A stretch of 64,000 bases of DNA from CAZVLQ01 sp964628185 (GTDB taxonomy: Bacteria > Pseudomonadota > Zetaproteobacteria > Mariprofundales > Mariprofundaceae): contig CAZVLQ010000008.1 in the NCBI GenBank assembly GCA_964628185.1, positions 23,055 through 87,054 of the forward strand, in the 5' to 3' direction. The notes beneath the pieces were generated by a model that saw only the letters and a list, made by a program, of their open reading frames with translations, had not been told where the DNA came from and ran no database searches. The position numbers and the translations under genes were made by a program. This document shows positions 25,176 through 33,829 of this stretch, piece after piece (within the stretch, counting starts at the first letter, position 1; every line of letters begins with the position of its first letter).

Positions 25176-25988
25176 ATGCAGCCCATCAGCTTGAATAAAA
25201 GTCGTATCTGCCAGGCCTCCAGGATATTTTTCGGAGGTATTTTCGTTCTTTTCCTGCTGGGTGGTTGCGCCAGCAATCCTCCCAGGGACCAGACCTATGA
25301 TCCGGTCGAGAAGCTTAATCGCGGTTTCTACAAGTTTAATGACATCATAGATCGCGCCCTGCTCAAGCCATTATCGGATGGCTACATGGCCATGATGCCC
25401 AGAAAAGGCCGCATCATGGTATCCAATTTTTTCGATAATGCCCTGTATGCAGATACCATTCTGAATGATTTCCTGCAGGGCAAGGGGGCCCAGGGCGTTT
25501 CCGATGTCGGACGTTTTGTCATCAACAGCTCGCTGGGTATCGGCGGTTTTTTCGATCCGGCTACCCCCATGGGTCTGGAAAAACATCAGGAGGATTTCGG
25601 TCAGACGCTGGCCGTCTGGGGCGTATCGCAGGGGGCTTATCTTGTACTGCCGATCTATGGGCCGAATACGGTGCGTGATGCGCCGGGCATTGCCGTCAGC
25701 ACGGTAACCGACGGTGTATTCTGGGCCGGGGTTTTCCTCAATCCCGCGGCAGCCATCCCCATTTCCATCCTGGCCGCTATTGATCTACGCAGCAGGGCCT
25801 CGAATGCCATCCGTTTCGTCAACGAGTCGGCGCTCGATCCTTATGTGTTCACACGCGAGGCATGGGTGCAACACCGTACCTTCCTGATATACGATGGCAA
25901 CCCGCCGGAGCCGGAGTTTGAAGATAATTTCGGTGATGATGAACTTGGGGGCGAGGATACCGGCGATGGCGGTGCATCCCTGAAGTAA
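25176..25988 (+). CDS. mlaA: Outer-membrane lipoprotein MlaA (VacJ)
   Basis: This 270-residue lipoprotein has a lipobox (FLLGGCAS, Cys31). Family motifs include DPVEKLNRGFYKFND, RFVINSSLGIGGFFDPAT, EDFGQTLAVWGV and LPIYGPNTVRDA. MlaA extracts phospholipid from the outer leaflet and passes it to MlaC. GGAGGGAGGAG precedes the ATG. The acidic tail (EFEDNFGDDELGGEDTGDG) is common in VacJ homologues. Its 3' end is 5 bases from the convergent hemN stop. Confidence 0.95.
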   Translation: MQPISLNKSRICQASRIFFGGIFVLFLLGGCASNPPRDQTYDPVEKLNRGFYKFNDIIDRALLKPLSDGYMAMMPRKGRIMVSNFFDNALYADTILNDFLQGKGAQGVSDVGRFVINSSLGIGGFFDPATPMGLEKHQEDFGQTLAVWGVSQGAYLVLPIYGPNTVRDAPGIAVSTVTDGVFWAGVFLNPAAAIPISILAAIDLRSRASNAIRFVNESALDPYVFTREAWVQHRTFLIYDGNPPEPEFEDNFGDDELGGEDTGDGGASLK

Positions 25989-25993
25989 CAGGG

Positions 25994-27388
25994 TTAAATC
26001 ACCTTCGAGAACTTCGTTTCCTGTTGCCGGTTACGCAGGTATTCGTCAAACACCATGGCGATATTGCGGATGAGCAAACGGCCGCCCGGAAGGACGGTCA
26101 ATTCATCCTCATGCAATTCCAGCAGACCGTCCCCGACCATGTCGGCCAGTTCTTCCAGTTCCACGGCGAAGTGATCGGAAAAATTCACGCTGAATTTTTT
26201 CTCAACAGCCCTGAAATCCAGCGCAAAATCACACATCAGGCGCATGATAACATGCCGGCGCAGATGATCCTCATCCGACAGGCGATAGCCACGGAATACC
26301 GGAAAGCGCCCTGCGTCCAGTATGTTGTAATATTCATCCAGTGTCTTGACGTTCTGGTAAAAAGTTCCGTCCACGTAGCCGATGGAGGTGATACCCAGTC
26401 CCAGCAGCTCGGCGTCGGCATGGGTTGAATAGCCCTGAAAGTTGCGGTACAGCTTGCCTTCCTTCTGGGCAACGGTCAGTTCATCGTTCGGTTTGGCAAA
26501 ATGATCCATACCGATGAATACGTAACCGGCGCCCAGCAAGCGATCAATGGACAGTTTCAGGATATTCAGTTTTTCACCGGGGGAGGGGAGCTCCGCCTCA
26601 TTAATGCGCCGCTGCGGCATGAACATCTGTGGCAGATGCGCATAGTTGAACAGGGCAATCCGGTCCGGCGAGAAATCAATAATCGTGGACAGGGTCCGGT
26701 CAAATGTTTCCACGCTCTGGAGCGGCAGGCCGTACATCAGATCAATGTTGATGGACTGGAATCCATGTATGCGTGCCTGCTTCAGTACGGCCAGTGTTTC
26801 CTCCTCGCTCTGAATGCGGTTCACCGCCTTCTGCACGGCCGGCTCAAAATCCTGCACACCCATGCTCATGCGGTTAAAGCCTACTTCGCGCAGAATTTGT
26901 ACGGTGTCTTCGTTACATTCACGAGGATCAATTTCGATACTGTATTCGCCTTCCTCGTCCGCTGCGAAGTGGAAATGCCTGCGCAGTTTCGCCATTAAAG
27001 CGCGGATTTGCCCTTCACCCAGAAAGGTGGGTGTGCCTCCACCCCAGTGCAGTTGCGAAACGGTACGGCGATTGCCAAGGCTTCCGGCCAGCAAATCAAT
27101 CTCTCTGAGTAGATAATCAACATAGGGTACGGCGCGATGGCGTTGCTTGGTGACGATCTTGTTGCAGCCGCAGTAGTAGCAAACGGTGTCACAGAAGGGA
27201 ACGTGCATATACAGCGAGATCGGTGTTTCACTTTGTGCAGCCCGTTTCAGGCTTTCGGAATAATCGACCGGCCCGATTCCCGTATGAAACATGGGGGCCG
27301 TCGGATAGGATGTGTAGCGTGGTCCGGCCCTGTCATATTTGTGAATCAGATCAAGGTTGAAAAGTTCATTCACACCAGTTTTGCTCAC
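25994..27388 (-). CDS. hemN: Oxygen-independent coproporphyrinogen III oxidase
   Basis: This 464-residue radical SAM enzyme has Cys66-x3-Cys70-x2-Cys73-x-Cys75 (CDTVCYYCGC), the HemN signature, then LHWGGGTPTFL. It decarboxylates coproporphyrinogen III to protoporphyrinogen IX without oxygen, in the cytoplasm. Start codon is GTG at 27388. It is the last gene downstream of a set of c-type cytochromes, tying heme supply to cytochrome production. An oxygen-dependent later-step enzyme is at 62029. Confidence 0.95.
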   Translation of the reverse strand: MSKTGVNELFNLDLIHKYDRAGPRYTSYPTAPMFHTGIGPVDYSESLKRAAQSETPISLYMHVPFCDTVCYYCGCNKIVTKQRHRAVPYVDYLLREIDLLAGSLGNRRTVSQLHWGGGTPTFLGEGQIRALMAKLRRHFHFAADEEGEYSIEIDPRECNEDTVQILREVGFNRMSMGVQDFEPAVQKAVNRIQSEEETLAVLKQARIHGFQSINIDLMYGLPLQSVETFDRTLSTIIDFSPDRIALFNYAHLPQMFMPQRRINEAELPSPGEKLNILKLSIDRLLGAGYVFIGMDHFAKPNDELTVAQKEGKLYRNFQGYSTHADAELLGLGITSIGYVDGTFYQNVKTLDEYYNILDAGRFPVFRGYRLSDEDHLRRHVIMRLMCDFALDFRAVEKKFSVNFSDHFAVELEELADMVGDGLLELHEDELTVLPGGRLLIRNIAMVFDEYLRNRQQETKFSKVI

Positions 27389-27416
27389 GGGCAGGCAGTA
27401 TTCGCCATGGTGACGT

Positions 27417-28247
27417 TCATTTCCCGGGTCTCCATGCTCTTATATAGGCGATGATATCCTGGACATCGTCGTCGCTTAGCTTGGTAATATGCCTGCCCGC
27501 ACGATTTATATGGCGGCCGTGACGGATGCGCAACTCGAGCTGGTAGTTATCCAGCTCGTCAATGCTGCGCTTCTGCGCCTCATTGCCGACCAGCCTTATC
27601 TTTGCGGGCGTGGCATGGCAGCTTATGCAACTGGAGCCATACAATTTGCCACCATGCCTTCTGTTCGCCTGATAGCGCAGCGAAAAAACATCATTGGCGA
27701 TATCGGCGATATCCGTGTTGGAGAGCTGATGACGCTTGGCGGTCATCATGGTCCCGAATCTGCCGTAACGTATGGTGTGTACGATACCTTTCAGGTCAAG
27801 TTTGCTGTAGACAAGGTTTTTTGCGCCGATACCTGTGCGGGCCCTGCCGTCCTTGCCATGACATTGAGAGCATACTTGTAAAAAACGTTTCCTGCCGTGC
27901 TTCAGGTTCGGCTTGTAATCGAAAGATTCAATGTAATCGATCACCGCTTCAATATCGGATGCGTCAAGCGCGTATTTCTTCGGCGTCATTGCCGTACCGT
28001 GTATTCCGTAGGTAATAATCCGGCGCAATTCGTCACGGTCAACGAATTTCGCCACGGCGCGTAAATTTCTGGCCGGAAACGGCTTCAGCTGTTTACCGTA
28101 GTCGCTAACCGTACCATCCTTGCCATGACACTTGGCGCAATTGGCTTCAAACAGGGTCTTTCCATCCATCACATCCGTTGCCAGTGCAGGAGCCGCTGCA
28201 GTAAATATGCCGAAAATCAGGCCGGAGATAAATATTATGTATCGCAT
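27417..28247 (-). CDS. Triheme c-type cytochrome
   Basis: This 276-residue periplasmic protein has a signal peptide (cleavage near ALA-T, residue 23). Three CxxCH motifs are at residues 37-41 (CAKCH), 126-130 (CSQCH) and 207-211 (CISCH), each in a cytochrome-c-like domain; the second and third resemble each other in spacing (GxxGTMMT, IADIANDVF). It lies between a small cytochrome gene and hemN in the bc-complex operon and probably carries electrons to or from that complex. No exact family match recognised. Confidence 0.85.
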   Translation of the reverse strand: MRYIIFISGLIFGIFTAAAPALATDVMDGKTLFEANCAKCHGKDGTVSDYGKQLKPFPARNLRAVAKFVDRDELRRIITYGIHGTAMTPKKYALDASDIEAVIDYIESFDYKPNLKHGRKRFLQVCSQCHGKDGRARTGIGAKNLVYSKLDLKGIVHTIRYGRFGTMMTAKRHQLSNTDIADIANDVFSLRYQANRRHGGKLYGSSCISCHATPAKIRLVGNEAQKRSIDELDNYQLELRIRHGRHINRAGRHITKLSDDDVQDIIAYIRAWRPGK

Positions 28248-28313
28248 ATGCCCTCATGGTTTCATCATTTTGCAGAATTATGAACCTGTTGTCTTGAAAA
28301 GTGCAACCAATGC

Positions 28314-28601
28314 CTAAGGCTGTTTTCCCTGAATGTATTTCACCAGCGCAGTAATTTCGGCCCCGTCCAGTTTTTTGCCAAATTCAGGCATCATTTTACG
28401 TCCGTTGGCAATCGTGGTTTTTAATACTTCCGGGTCACGGTTCATATCCTTCAGCGCCGGCCCAACCTTCCTTTTGTTCACAGCGTGGCACATCGCGCAT
28501 TTCTTCTTGAACAACCTGGCCCCGTCTACAGCCGCCATGGCTGTATGAGCGCCCAGACCGAGAAAAGCGAATAAAAATATCAACGAAGTGATCTTTTTCA
28601 A
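28314..28601 (-). CDS. Small monoheme cytochrome c (c5/c551-like)
   Basis: The protein is 95 residues from the TTG at 28601, which has AGGAGG seven bases upstream. Signal peptide LKKITSLIFLFAFLGLGAH is cleaved near MA-AVDG. Heme motif CAMCH is at residues 35-39 and the sixth ligand Met is in KMMPEFG. Class I soluble cytochrome, likely a periplasmic electron carrier for the neighbouring bc complex. The longer reading from an ATG at 28631 includes the ribosome site and is unlikely. Confidence 0.88.
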   Translation of the reverse strand: MKKITSLIFLFAFLGLGAHTAMAAVDGARLFKKKCAMCHAVNKRKVGPALKDMNRDPEVLKTTIANGRKMMPEFGKKLDGAEITALVKYIQGKQP

Positions 28602-28707
28602 GGTTTTTCCTCCTGACGGATTCAATAACATCTAGTATAAATCCATCAAATAAAATCACCAGGGTTCAAAATGTCCTGTAAAGGGCGCTGTTTTCCAGGA
28701 CAAAAGC

Positions 28708-29448
28708 CTACATCTCGACAGGAATAGCCTTTGGCTTATAGAACCACATCTGGTACAAACCGACTACGATCTGGACGCCGATGGAAAGAATCATCAATCC
28801 TCCACCAATAACTACGACGTAGGCAAAGCCGGGTACGATCTTGGTTGCAAACCATGAAAAGATGTCAGTCAGCATAGCCAGAAAGGGGATGGCCACCGTA
28901 ATGCGCTTTACCATCACAGGCATCTCACACAGGATAAAGATGCGTCCCAGGAAAAACAGGATGAAAGAGATGCCAAACAGGTGGATATGGGAAACACGCA
29001 CCAGATTTTGAATCGAGGCACCGGTGTCCGTTTCCGCCAGCTTCACCACTGCATCGTAGGACGTCAGCGGCGGCAGACCCAGTCCGGCTTCCTCGGAATG
29101 ACACATGATGCAGTATTTATTGAGCAGGGGCGCTACCCTGGCTTTAAACTCCTGCTGCTTCGTACCGTGCTCAATCCAGTCGAAGATCACTTTCCGTTTC
29201 TCGGGAATTGGAAGATTGCCGGCCATCGGGCCGTTCAACGCCGCGCCCAGGCGGGTTTGCTGATGGGAGCCATAGTAGGCGATGCGGATGTCATCCACGC
29301 TCAGGCCCGGTTTGCCATCCTGCCCCGCATGGATGAAAAAGATATAAACGACGGCGAACAGCGTGCCAATGCCGATGGCAATCAGGAACATGGAATCCAG
29401 AATTTTCTCGCTGACGGAGGCGTCGGAGAATCGGCGGTATTTTGGCAT
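28708..29448 (-). CDS. Membrane-bound monoheme cytochrome of unknown role
   Basis: This 246-residue protein has an N-terminal helix (residues 19-39), a periplasmic domain with CIMCH at 113-117, and three C-terminal helices rich in aromatic and Ile/Val residues. Similar proteins are encoded beside bc complexes in sulfur- and iron-oxidising proteobacteria, sometimes misnamed elongation factor-like. Histidines at RVSHIHLFG could be membrane heme ligands. It may link quinones and periplasmic carriers; the role is inferred from operon position. Confidence 0.75.
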   Translation of the reverse strand: MPKYRRFSDASVSEKILDSMFLIAIGIGTLFAVVYIFFIHAGQDGKPGLSVDDIRIAYYGSHQQTRLGAALNGPMAGNLPIPEKRKVIFDWIEHGTKQQEFKARVAPLLNKYCIMCHSEEAGLGLPPLTSYDAVVKLAETDTGASIQNLVRVSHIHLFGISFILFFLGRIFILCEMPVMVKRITVAIPFLAMLTDIFSWFATKIVPGFAYVVVIGGGLMILSIGVQIVVGLYQMWFYKPKAIPVEM

Positions 29449-29508
29449 GGCAATGGACTCTCGGAGAAAATGAATTTGTCAGCAGACTAGAAGGAAGCCT
29501 TTTTGGCG

Positions 29509-30090
29509 TCAATGGGAGAAGGCGCGGTCCAGACCGTAGCGGCGGAGTCTGAGCCATACAATGATATCCGCAATTTCAGCGTTGGAGAGCTCGTTCTTGA
29601 ATCCACCCATGATGGTGCCGGTATGGCCATACCGGATGATACGGGCCATGCCGGTATCCGGGATTTCCGATAGTACCAGGTTTGGCGCGCCGGAATACGG
29701 ATGCCCCGTTGCCTTTTCTCCATGGCAGCGGGCGCAATGATTCTGAAATGTTGTCATTCCACGTTCCGGGCTCGCTTTATAAGGCAGTGTTAATACATAA
29801 TTTACAACAGCATCAATTTCTTCCCTGCTCAAACGCTTGGCCCGGCCATGCATCCCCGTTTTTTCTCTGCCCTGGCTGACCACACGGCGAATTTCTTTAC
29901 GCGACAGTATTTTGGGTCTGAGATCACGCGCCGGCAAGGGCTTTAATTGATGTCCCAGTTTTGTGTTTGCAGCGCCATCGGCGCCATGACAAGCGGCGCA
30001 TTCGCGCTGATAAAGCGCCTTGCCGTTCACGGCGAAGACCTGGCCGGGTCCGAGCACCAGAAGCAGAATGAGAAATATGATATGTTTCAT
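29509..30090 (-). CDS. Diheme cytochrome c
   Basis: This 193-residue periplasmic protein has a signal peptide (MKHIIFLILLLVLGPGQVFA). Heme motifs are CAACH (31-35) and CARCH (119-123), a two-domain c4-like arrangement with Met candidates KTGMHG and TIMGGF. It starts 12 bases after the cytochrome b-c gene ends, so it may be the cytochrome c1 equivalent of the complex. The resemblance of its first domain to the triheme protein suggests duplication. Confidence 0.87.
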   Translation of the reverse strand: MKHIIFLILLLVLGPGQVFAVNGKALYQRECAACHGADGAANTKLGHQLKPLPARDLRPKILSRKEIRRVVSQGREKTGMHGRAKRLSREEIDAVVNYVLTLPYKASPERGMTTFQNHCARCHGEKATGHPYSGAPNLVLSEIPDTGMARIIRYGHTGTIMGGFKNELSNAEIADIIVWLRLRRYGLDRAFSH

Positions 30091-30102
30091 CCGGATACCT
30101 CT

Positions 30103-31449
30103 TCACTTCAGGCTGAAAATATAATGGGTCAGCGCCTCGATATCTTCCTCGCTCAGACCAAGTTCTTCGGCACTTGGCATGATGGTGCCTTCCGCATACC
30201 GGGAAGGGTCTCTGAAATGTCCGCGAATCCAGTCCGGATCCCTGCCGGACAATCCCTCGTAGCTCAAATCCGGCCCCACGTTGCCGCCCTTGCCGTGGAT
30301 TGTGTGGCAAGCGGCGCACCCATGTTGCTCAAATAATTTATGCCCGCGCTCAGCCATCCGGGGATCAACCGCCAGTGTTGCCGGGACTTCAATGATAGCC
30401 AGCATCGTCAGCGTGATGATGGTGGCCAGTCCGGCGCAATAAATGCCGATAGCACGTGGACGGCGCACGGGATGGCGTTCATTGCGACGATCGTAAAACG
30501 GCAATCCGATTAACGAAATCGCCATGATAACGGGAATAATAAAGGTGCCGACGATGATCCATTGCTGGGGAAAGTATTTCAGCAACTGGTACAGAAACAG
30601 GAAATACCACTCGGGTGCGACATGCGCCGGAGAAATGGCCGGGTTGGCCGGCGAACGCAATTCCGGGCTGGCAAAGACGGCAAGCCCGATGAGCACAATG
30701 AACAGGGCCAGAATAAATACGAGATCAATGAACAACTGTCTTGGAAAGAAAAAGGCCTTGCGCTTTTCCAGTTGTTCCGGTGTGCCGTGGAACGGTCCGG
30801 CCAGTCCCTGCTTTCGGAATGAGTATAGATGGAAGCCCACAACCAGAAACAGGATGGAAGGCAGCACCCAGATGTGGATTGCAAAAAACCGGCTTAATGT
30901 CTGGGCTCCGATGGATCCGCCCCCCTTCAGAAAGGTGGCCAGGGGATCACCTATCAGGGGGACGGTGCCGATGATTTCGGTGCCGACCATGGTGCCCCAG
31001 TACGCAAGCTGATCCCACGGCAGCAGGTAGCCGGTCCAGGCAAAACCCAGTACACAGGTCAGGGCGGCGAGTCCCGCCAGCCAGGTCAGTTCACGTGGCC
31101 GTTTATAGGCGCCCCAGACGAACACCCGGGTTGCGTGGGCGATGGCCATTACAATCATGGCCGATGCGCCCCAGTGATGCAGGCCGCGAATAAAAGCGCC
31201 GAAGGGTACCTCCTGCATAATATAACGGATTGAATGCCAGGCATGATCCATGGTGGGGGCGTAGTAAAACAGGAGAAGGATGCCGGTAAGCACCTGCATC
31301 AGCAGAATGAATACCAGGCCCGAGCCGAAGACATACCAGAACGATGCACCACCCGGCATCGGTTCGTTAAGGAGGAAATCACCCAGCGCACCAAGCGCCA
31401 GACGCTCGTCGAGCCAGCGGTAAATACGTCCGCGCCAACCGCCCTTCAT
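30103..31449 (-). CDS. Cytochrome b with fused C-terminal cytochrome c domain
   Basis: This 448-residue membrane protein has residues 1-360 forming a complete cytochrome b (Qo motif PEWYFLFLY, heme-ligand helices with RGLHHWGASAMIVMAIAHATR and FFAIHIWVLP). A c-type domain at the C-terminus has CAACH at 378-382 and Met in TIMPSAE. This is the quinol-oxidising subunit of a bc complex. The fused heme resembles qcrC-like fusions of epsilon, Nitrospira-type or Gram-positive complexes rather than the usual separate cytochrome c1. Its start overlaps the Rieske stop (ATGA). Confidence 0.9.
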   Translation of the reverse strand: MKGGWRGRIYRWLDERLALGALGDFLLNEPMPGGASFWYVFGSGLVFILLMQVLTGILLLFYYAPTMDHAWHSIRYIMQEVPFGAFIRGLHHWGASAMIVMAIAHATRVFVWGAYKRPRELTWLAGLAALTCVLGFAWTGYLLPWDQLAYWGTMVGTEIIGTVPLIGDPLATFLKGGGSIGAQTLSRFFAIHIWVLPSILFLVVGFHLYSFRKQGLAGPFHGTPEQLEKRKAFFFPRQLFIDLVFILALFIVLIGLAVFASPELRSPANPAISPAHVAPEWYFLFLYQLLKYFPQQWIIVGTFIIPVIMAISLIGLPFYDRRNERHPVRRPRAIGIYCAGLATIITLTMLAIIEVPATLAVDPRMAERGHKLFEQHGCAACHTIHGKGGNVGPDLSYEGLSGRDPDWIRGHFRDPSRYAEGTIMPSAEELGLSEEDIEALTHYIFSLK

Positions 31450-32342
31450 GTTGACAGTACCTTGCTGGCACGTCCCGCGCGAAATTCCAGGTCCATAACA
31501 TCAATCCTGTCTCCCTGGACACGGACCGGCAGCGTATCCAGCCCGCGCGGGGCCGGCCCGCCAAGTACATGCCCGTCAATGGCAAAGCGGCTGCCATGAC
31601 AGGGGCAGCGGAATTCACCGGCTTCAGCCGACCAGTGGACGTTGCAGCCCAGATGCGGGCACTTGGTTGAGAAGGCAACCGGTGCTCCGGCTTCATTGGC
31701 CCAGCCGACTTCGGGGAAGCGCATATTTTCCGCATGCCCGGCAATCCGCCGGGCCACCTGCTCGGACGGCAAAAGCAGCCAGGCACTTTTTGAGATCGTC
31801 TGATCCAGGTATTCCTCTTTTCGCCTGACGCTGTAGGGGATGAAAACAGGCGTATCCCTGCTCATGTCTTCCGGGTGCCTGAGTCTGGCCCAGATTCGGG
31901 GCGCGGATTTGGTTACAGGGTAAAGCAGGTACCGGATAACCGGGTAAACAAGACTGGCGGCGATGGCGCCCATGATTGCGAGGCTGCCCGTGATGAAGCG
32001 GCGTCTGTTCTTCCGGTCAATATCCCGGGGTGGATAGAGGGTAAGAATTTCTCCCTGCACCGCACCCCATTCTTCCTGCCATTCGATGGGATGAAGCGCA
32101 TAGTAACGGCTGATCTCCAGTCCGGGTAACGCTTCAAGGTCATGCAGGGACTGACTGGCGATCGTTCGCCCCTGAGGATCATGACGGATAGCGTCAACAG
32201 GGATCAGCACTTCTTTTCCAGTGGGCAGAAGGATGACAGCCGATTCAATCTGGCGATCCGACTGGCTGGCGATCAATCGTGAAATACGGCCGCATGGGGA
32301 GCCATTCTTATCCACGACCTGTGCAGATAGCTGGATAGACAT
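31446..32342 (-). CDS. Rieske iron-sulfur protein with N-terminal PRC-barrel-like domain
   Basis: This 298-residue protein has [2Fe-2S] ligands Cys228/His230 (CPHLGC) and Cys246/His249 (CPCHGS). A single membrane helix is near 117-140 after a KNRRRF basic stretch. Residues 1-75 are unusual: a beta-rich domain (AQVVDKNGSPCGRISRLI, ESAVILLP, VLIPVDAI) that resembles a PRC-barrel and would sit in the cytoplasm. The start is the ATG at 32342 behind GGAGGAG; a reading from 32378 starts before that site. First bc-complex gene after cca. Confidence 0.87.
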   Translation of the reverse strand: MSIQLSAQVVDKNGSPCGRISRLIASQSDRQIESAVILLPTGKEVLIPVDAIRHDPQGRTIASQSLHDLEALPGLEISRYYALHPIEWQEEWGAVQGEILTLYPPRDIDRKNRRRFITGSLAIMGAIAASLVYPVIRYLLYPVTKSAPRIWARLRHPEDMSRDTPVFIPYSVRRKEEYLDQTISKSAWLLLPSEQVARRIAGHAENMRFPEVGWANEAGAPVAFSTKCPHLGCNVHWSAEAGEFRCPCHGSRFAIDGHVLGGPAPRGLDTLPVRVQGDRIDVMDLEFRAGRASKVLST

Positions 32343-32358
32343 AATCAACTCCTCCGTA

Positions 32359-33750
32359 TCAGTCAGAGCGTAGCTCATTCAGGCGGGTCTTGCACCAGGA
32401 CAGGGCTGATGCCTCATCCATGATAAGGCCATCCAGCTGCATTTCGTATGCCTGTCGGATTATTTTTCCCATCTCCGGACCTGGACTGACACCCAGATGC
32501 ATGAGCATCCTGCCATTGACAATGGCTTTCGGTTTGCCTTTGTCGGCAGCAAGGCGCCGGGCGGTTTCAAGCCATATCAGCGCCGGGCGGGACGGGGGAT
32601 GTGGATTGCGTCCCGAGGCGTCGGCCTCGACCAGCGCTTCCCAGATCTCGATGTCTGCCGGTTCGAGACGATGCGAGAGCCTGCGCACTGCCCTGGGCGT
32701 AGGCTGGCCATGCATATGGGTAAGGTGCTCCCTGACGAGCGGTGCCACGTAATCCGTCAGCCTTCCCGGCGCACCGATACGTGAAAGAAATCTCCGGCTC
32801 AGTTTCATGCCGACGATGCTGTGTTCAGGTGAGCGAATGCGTCCTGTCTCATCATGGTAGCTGGTTCCGGGCTTACCGAGATCATGGCACAGGGCTGCCA
32901 GAACAAGCAGTCGTCGCTTTTCTTCTTCCCAGTCACGTTGCAGGGCGATGGCAGCCGCCTGATCGACAGCCTGAAGCGTATGGGCCCAGACATCGCCTTC
33001 CGGGTGCCATCTTGGCTCCTGGCGGCACCCGGACAGAGCCCCGAGCTCGGGGTATAGTGTGATCCATTCCGTCTGTTGCAGTACCATCAGTCCGTGAGAG
33101 GGATACCGGCTTTCCGTCCATTTCTTCCACTCCATCCAGATACGTTCGAGAGGCAGCGCCACTGCCTCGGGCAGCAGGCGCCGGCACAGGGCGGCAGTGG
33201 CAGGGGCCATCTCCAGTCTGAAACGGGAGGCAAACTGCATGCCACGCAACACCCGCAGCGGATCTTCGGCGAATGCGGGCGAGACATGCCGGAGAATGCT
33301 GGCCCTGAGGTCACGCTGTCCGCCATGAAAATCCAGCAACTCACCCGTAAGCGGATCAAGCATCATGGCATTGATGGTGAAGTCCCGTCTTATACTGGCG
33401 GTTTCGGGATTCAGCCCGGGATCGGGTTTAATATCAAATCCCTTATGACCGGCAGCCGTTTTGCGTTCACTTCGCGGCAGGGCGATATCAATGCAATGAC
33501 CGTCTTTCCACAGTTTGAATACACCGAATTGGCGTCCGACAAGTTCAGTTTTGCCCATGCCGGCTATGCCCTGTTGCAACTGATCCGGTGTCAGGCCGTA
33601 AACCTCCAGATCAGGATCACCCGGCGTCTGCCCCAGCAGTAAATCCCGCACCGAACCACCCACCAGCCATGCGTGTCCGCCCGCATCCGCAAGCACCCGG
33701 CAAAGGACCTTGACGATGCCGGGGATTCGATTCAGGGAGAGGCTGGCCAT
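32359..33750 (-). CDS. cca: CCA-adding enzyme / tRNA nucleotidyltransferase
   Basis: This 463-residue class II nucleotidyltransferase has GGSVRDLLLG and the catalytic DPDLEVYG motif, then RRDFTINAM and the ERIWMEWKKW template region. An HD domain (CHDLGKPGTSY, SPEHS) gives E. coli-like phosphatase or phosphodiesterase activity. It completes tRNA 3' ends. The start is the ATG at 33750; the longer frame to 34056 would run through the divergent mdh gene. It ends 16 bases before the Rieske gene. Confidence 0.94.
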   Translation of the reverse strand: MASLSLNRIPGIVKVLCRVLADAGGHAWLVGGSVRDLLLGQTPGDPDLEVYGLTPDQLQQGIAGMGKTELVGRQFGVFKLWKDGHCIDIALPRSERKTAAGHKGFDIKPDPGLNPETASIRRDFTINAMMLDPLTGELLDFHGGQRDLRASILRHVSPAFAEDPLRVLRGMQFASRFRLEMAPATAALCRRLLPEAVALPLERIWMEWKKWTESRYPSHGLMVLQQTEWITLYPELGALSGCRQEPRWHPEGDVWAHTLQAVDQAAAIALQRDWEEEKRRLLVLAALCHDLGKPGTSYHDETGRIRSPEHSIVGMKLSRRFLSRIGAPGRLTDYVAPLVREHLTHMHGQPTPRAVRRLSHRLEPADIEIWEALVEADASGRNPHPPSRPALIWLETARRLAADKGKPKAIVNGRMLMHLGVSPGPEMGKIIRQAYEMQLDGLIMDEASALSWCKTRLNELRSD

Positions 33751-33829
33751 GCCACATTGTTCCGTTCGCGGCGATGTTCGACAAGACCGGATGGACAGGC
33801 TATGTTCCGGGAGGTACAAGGAGGCGTCT

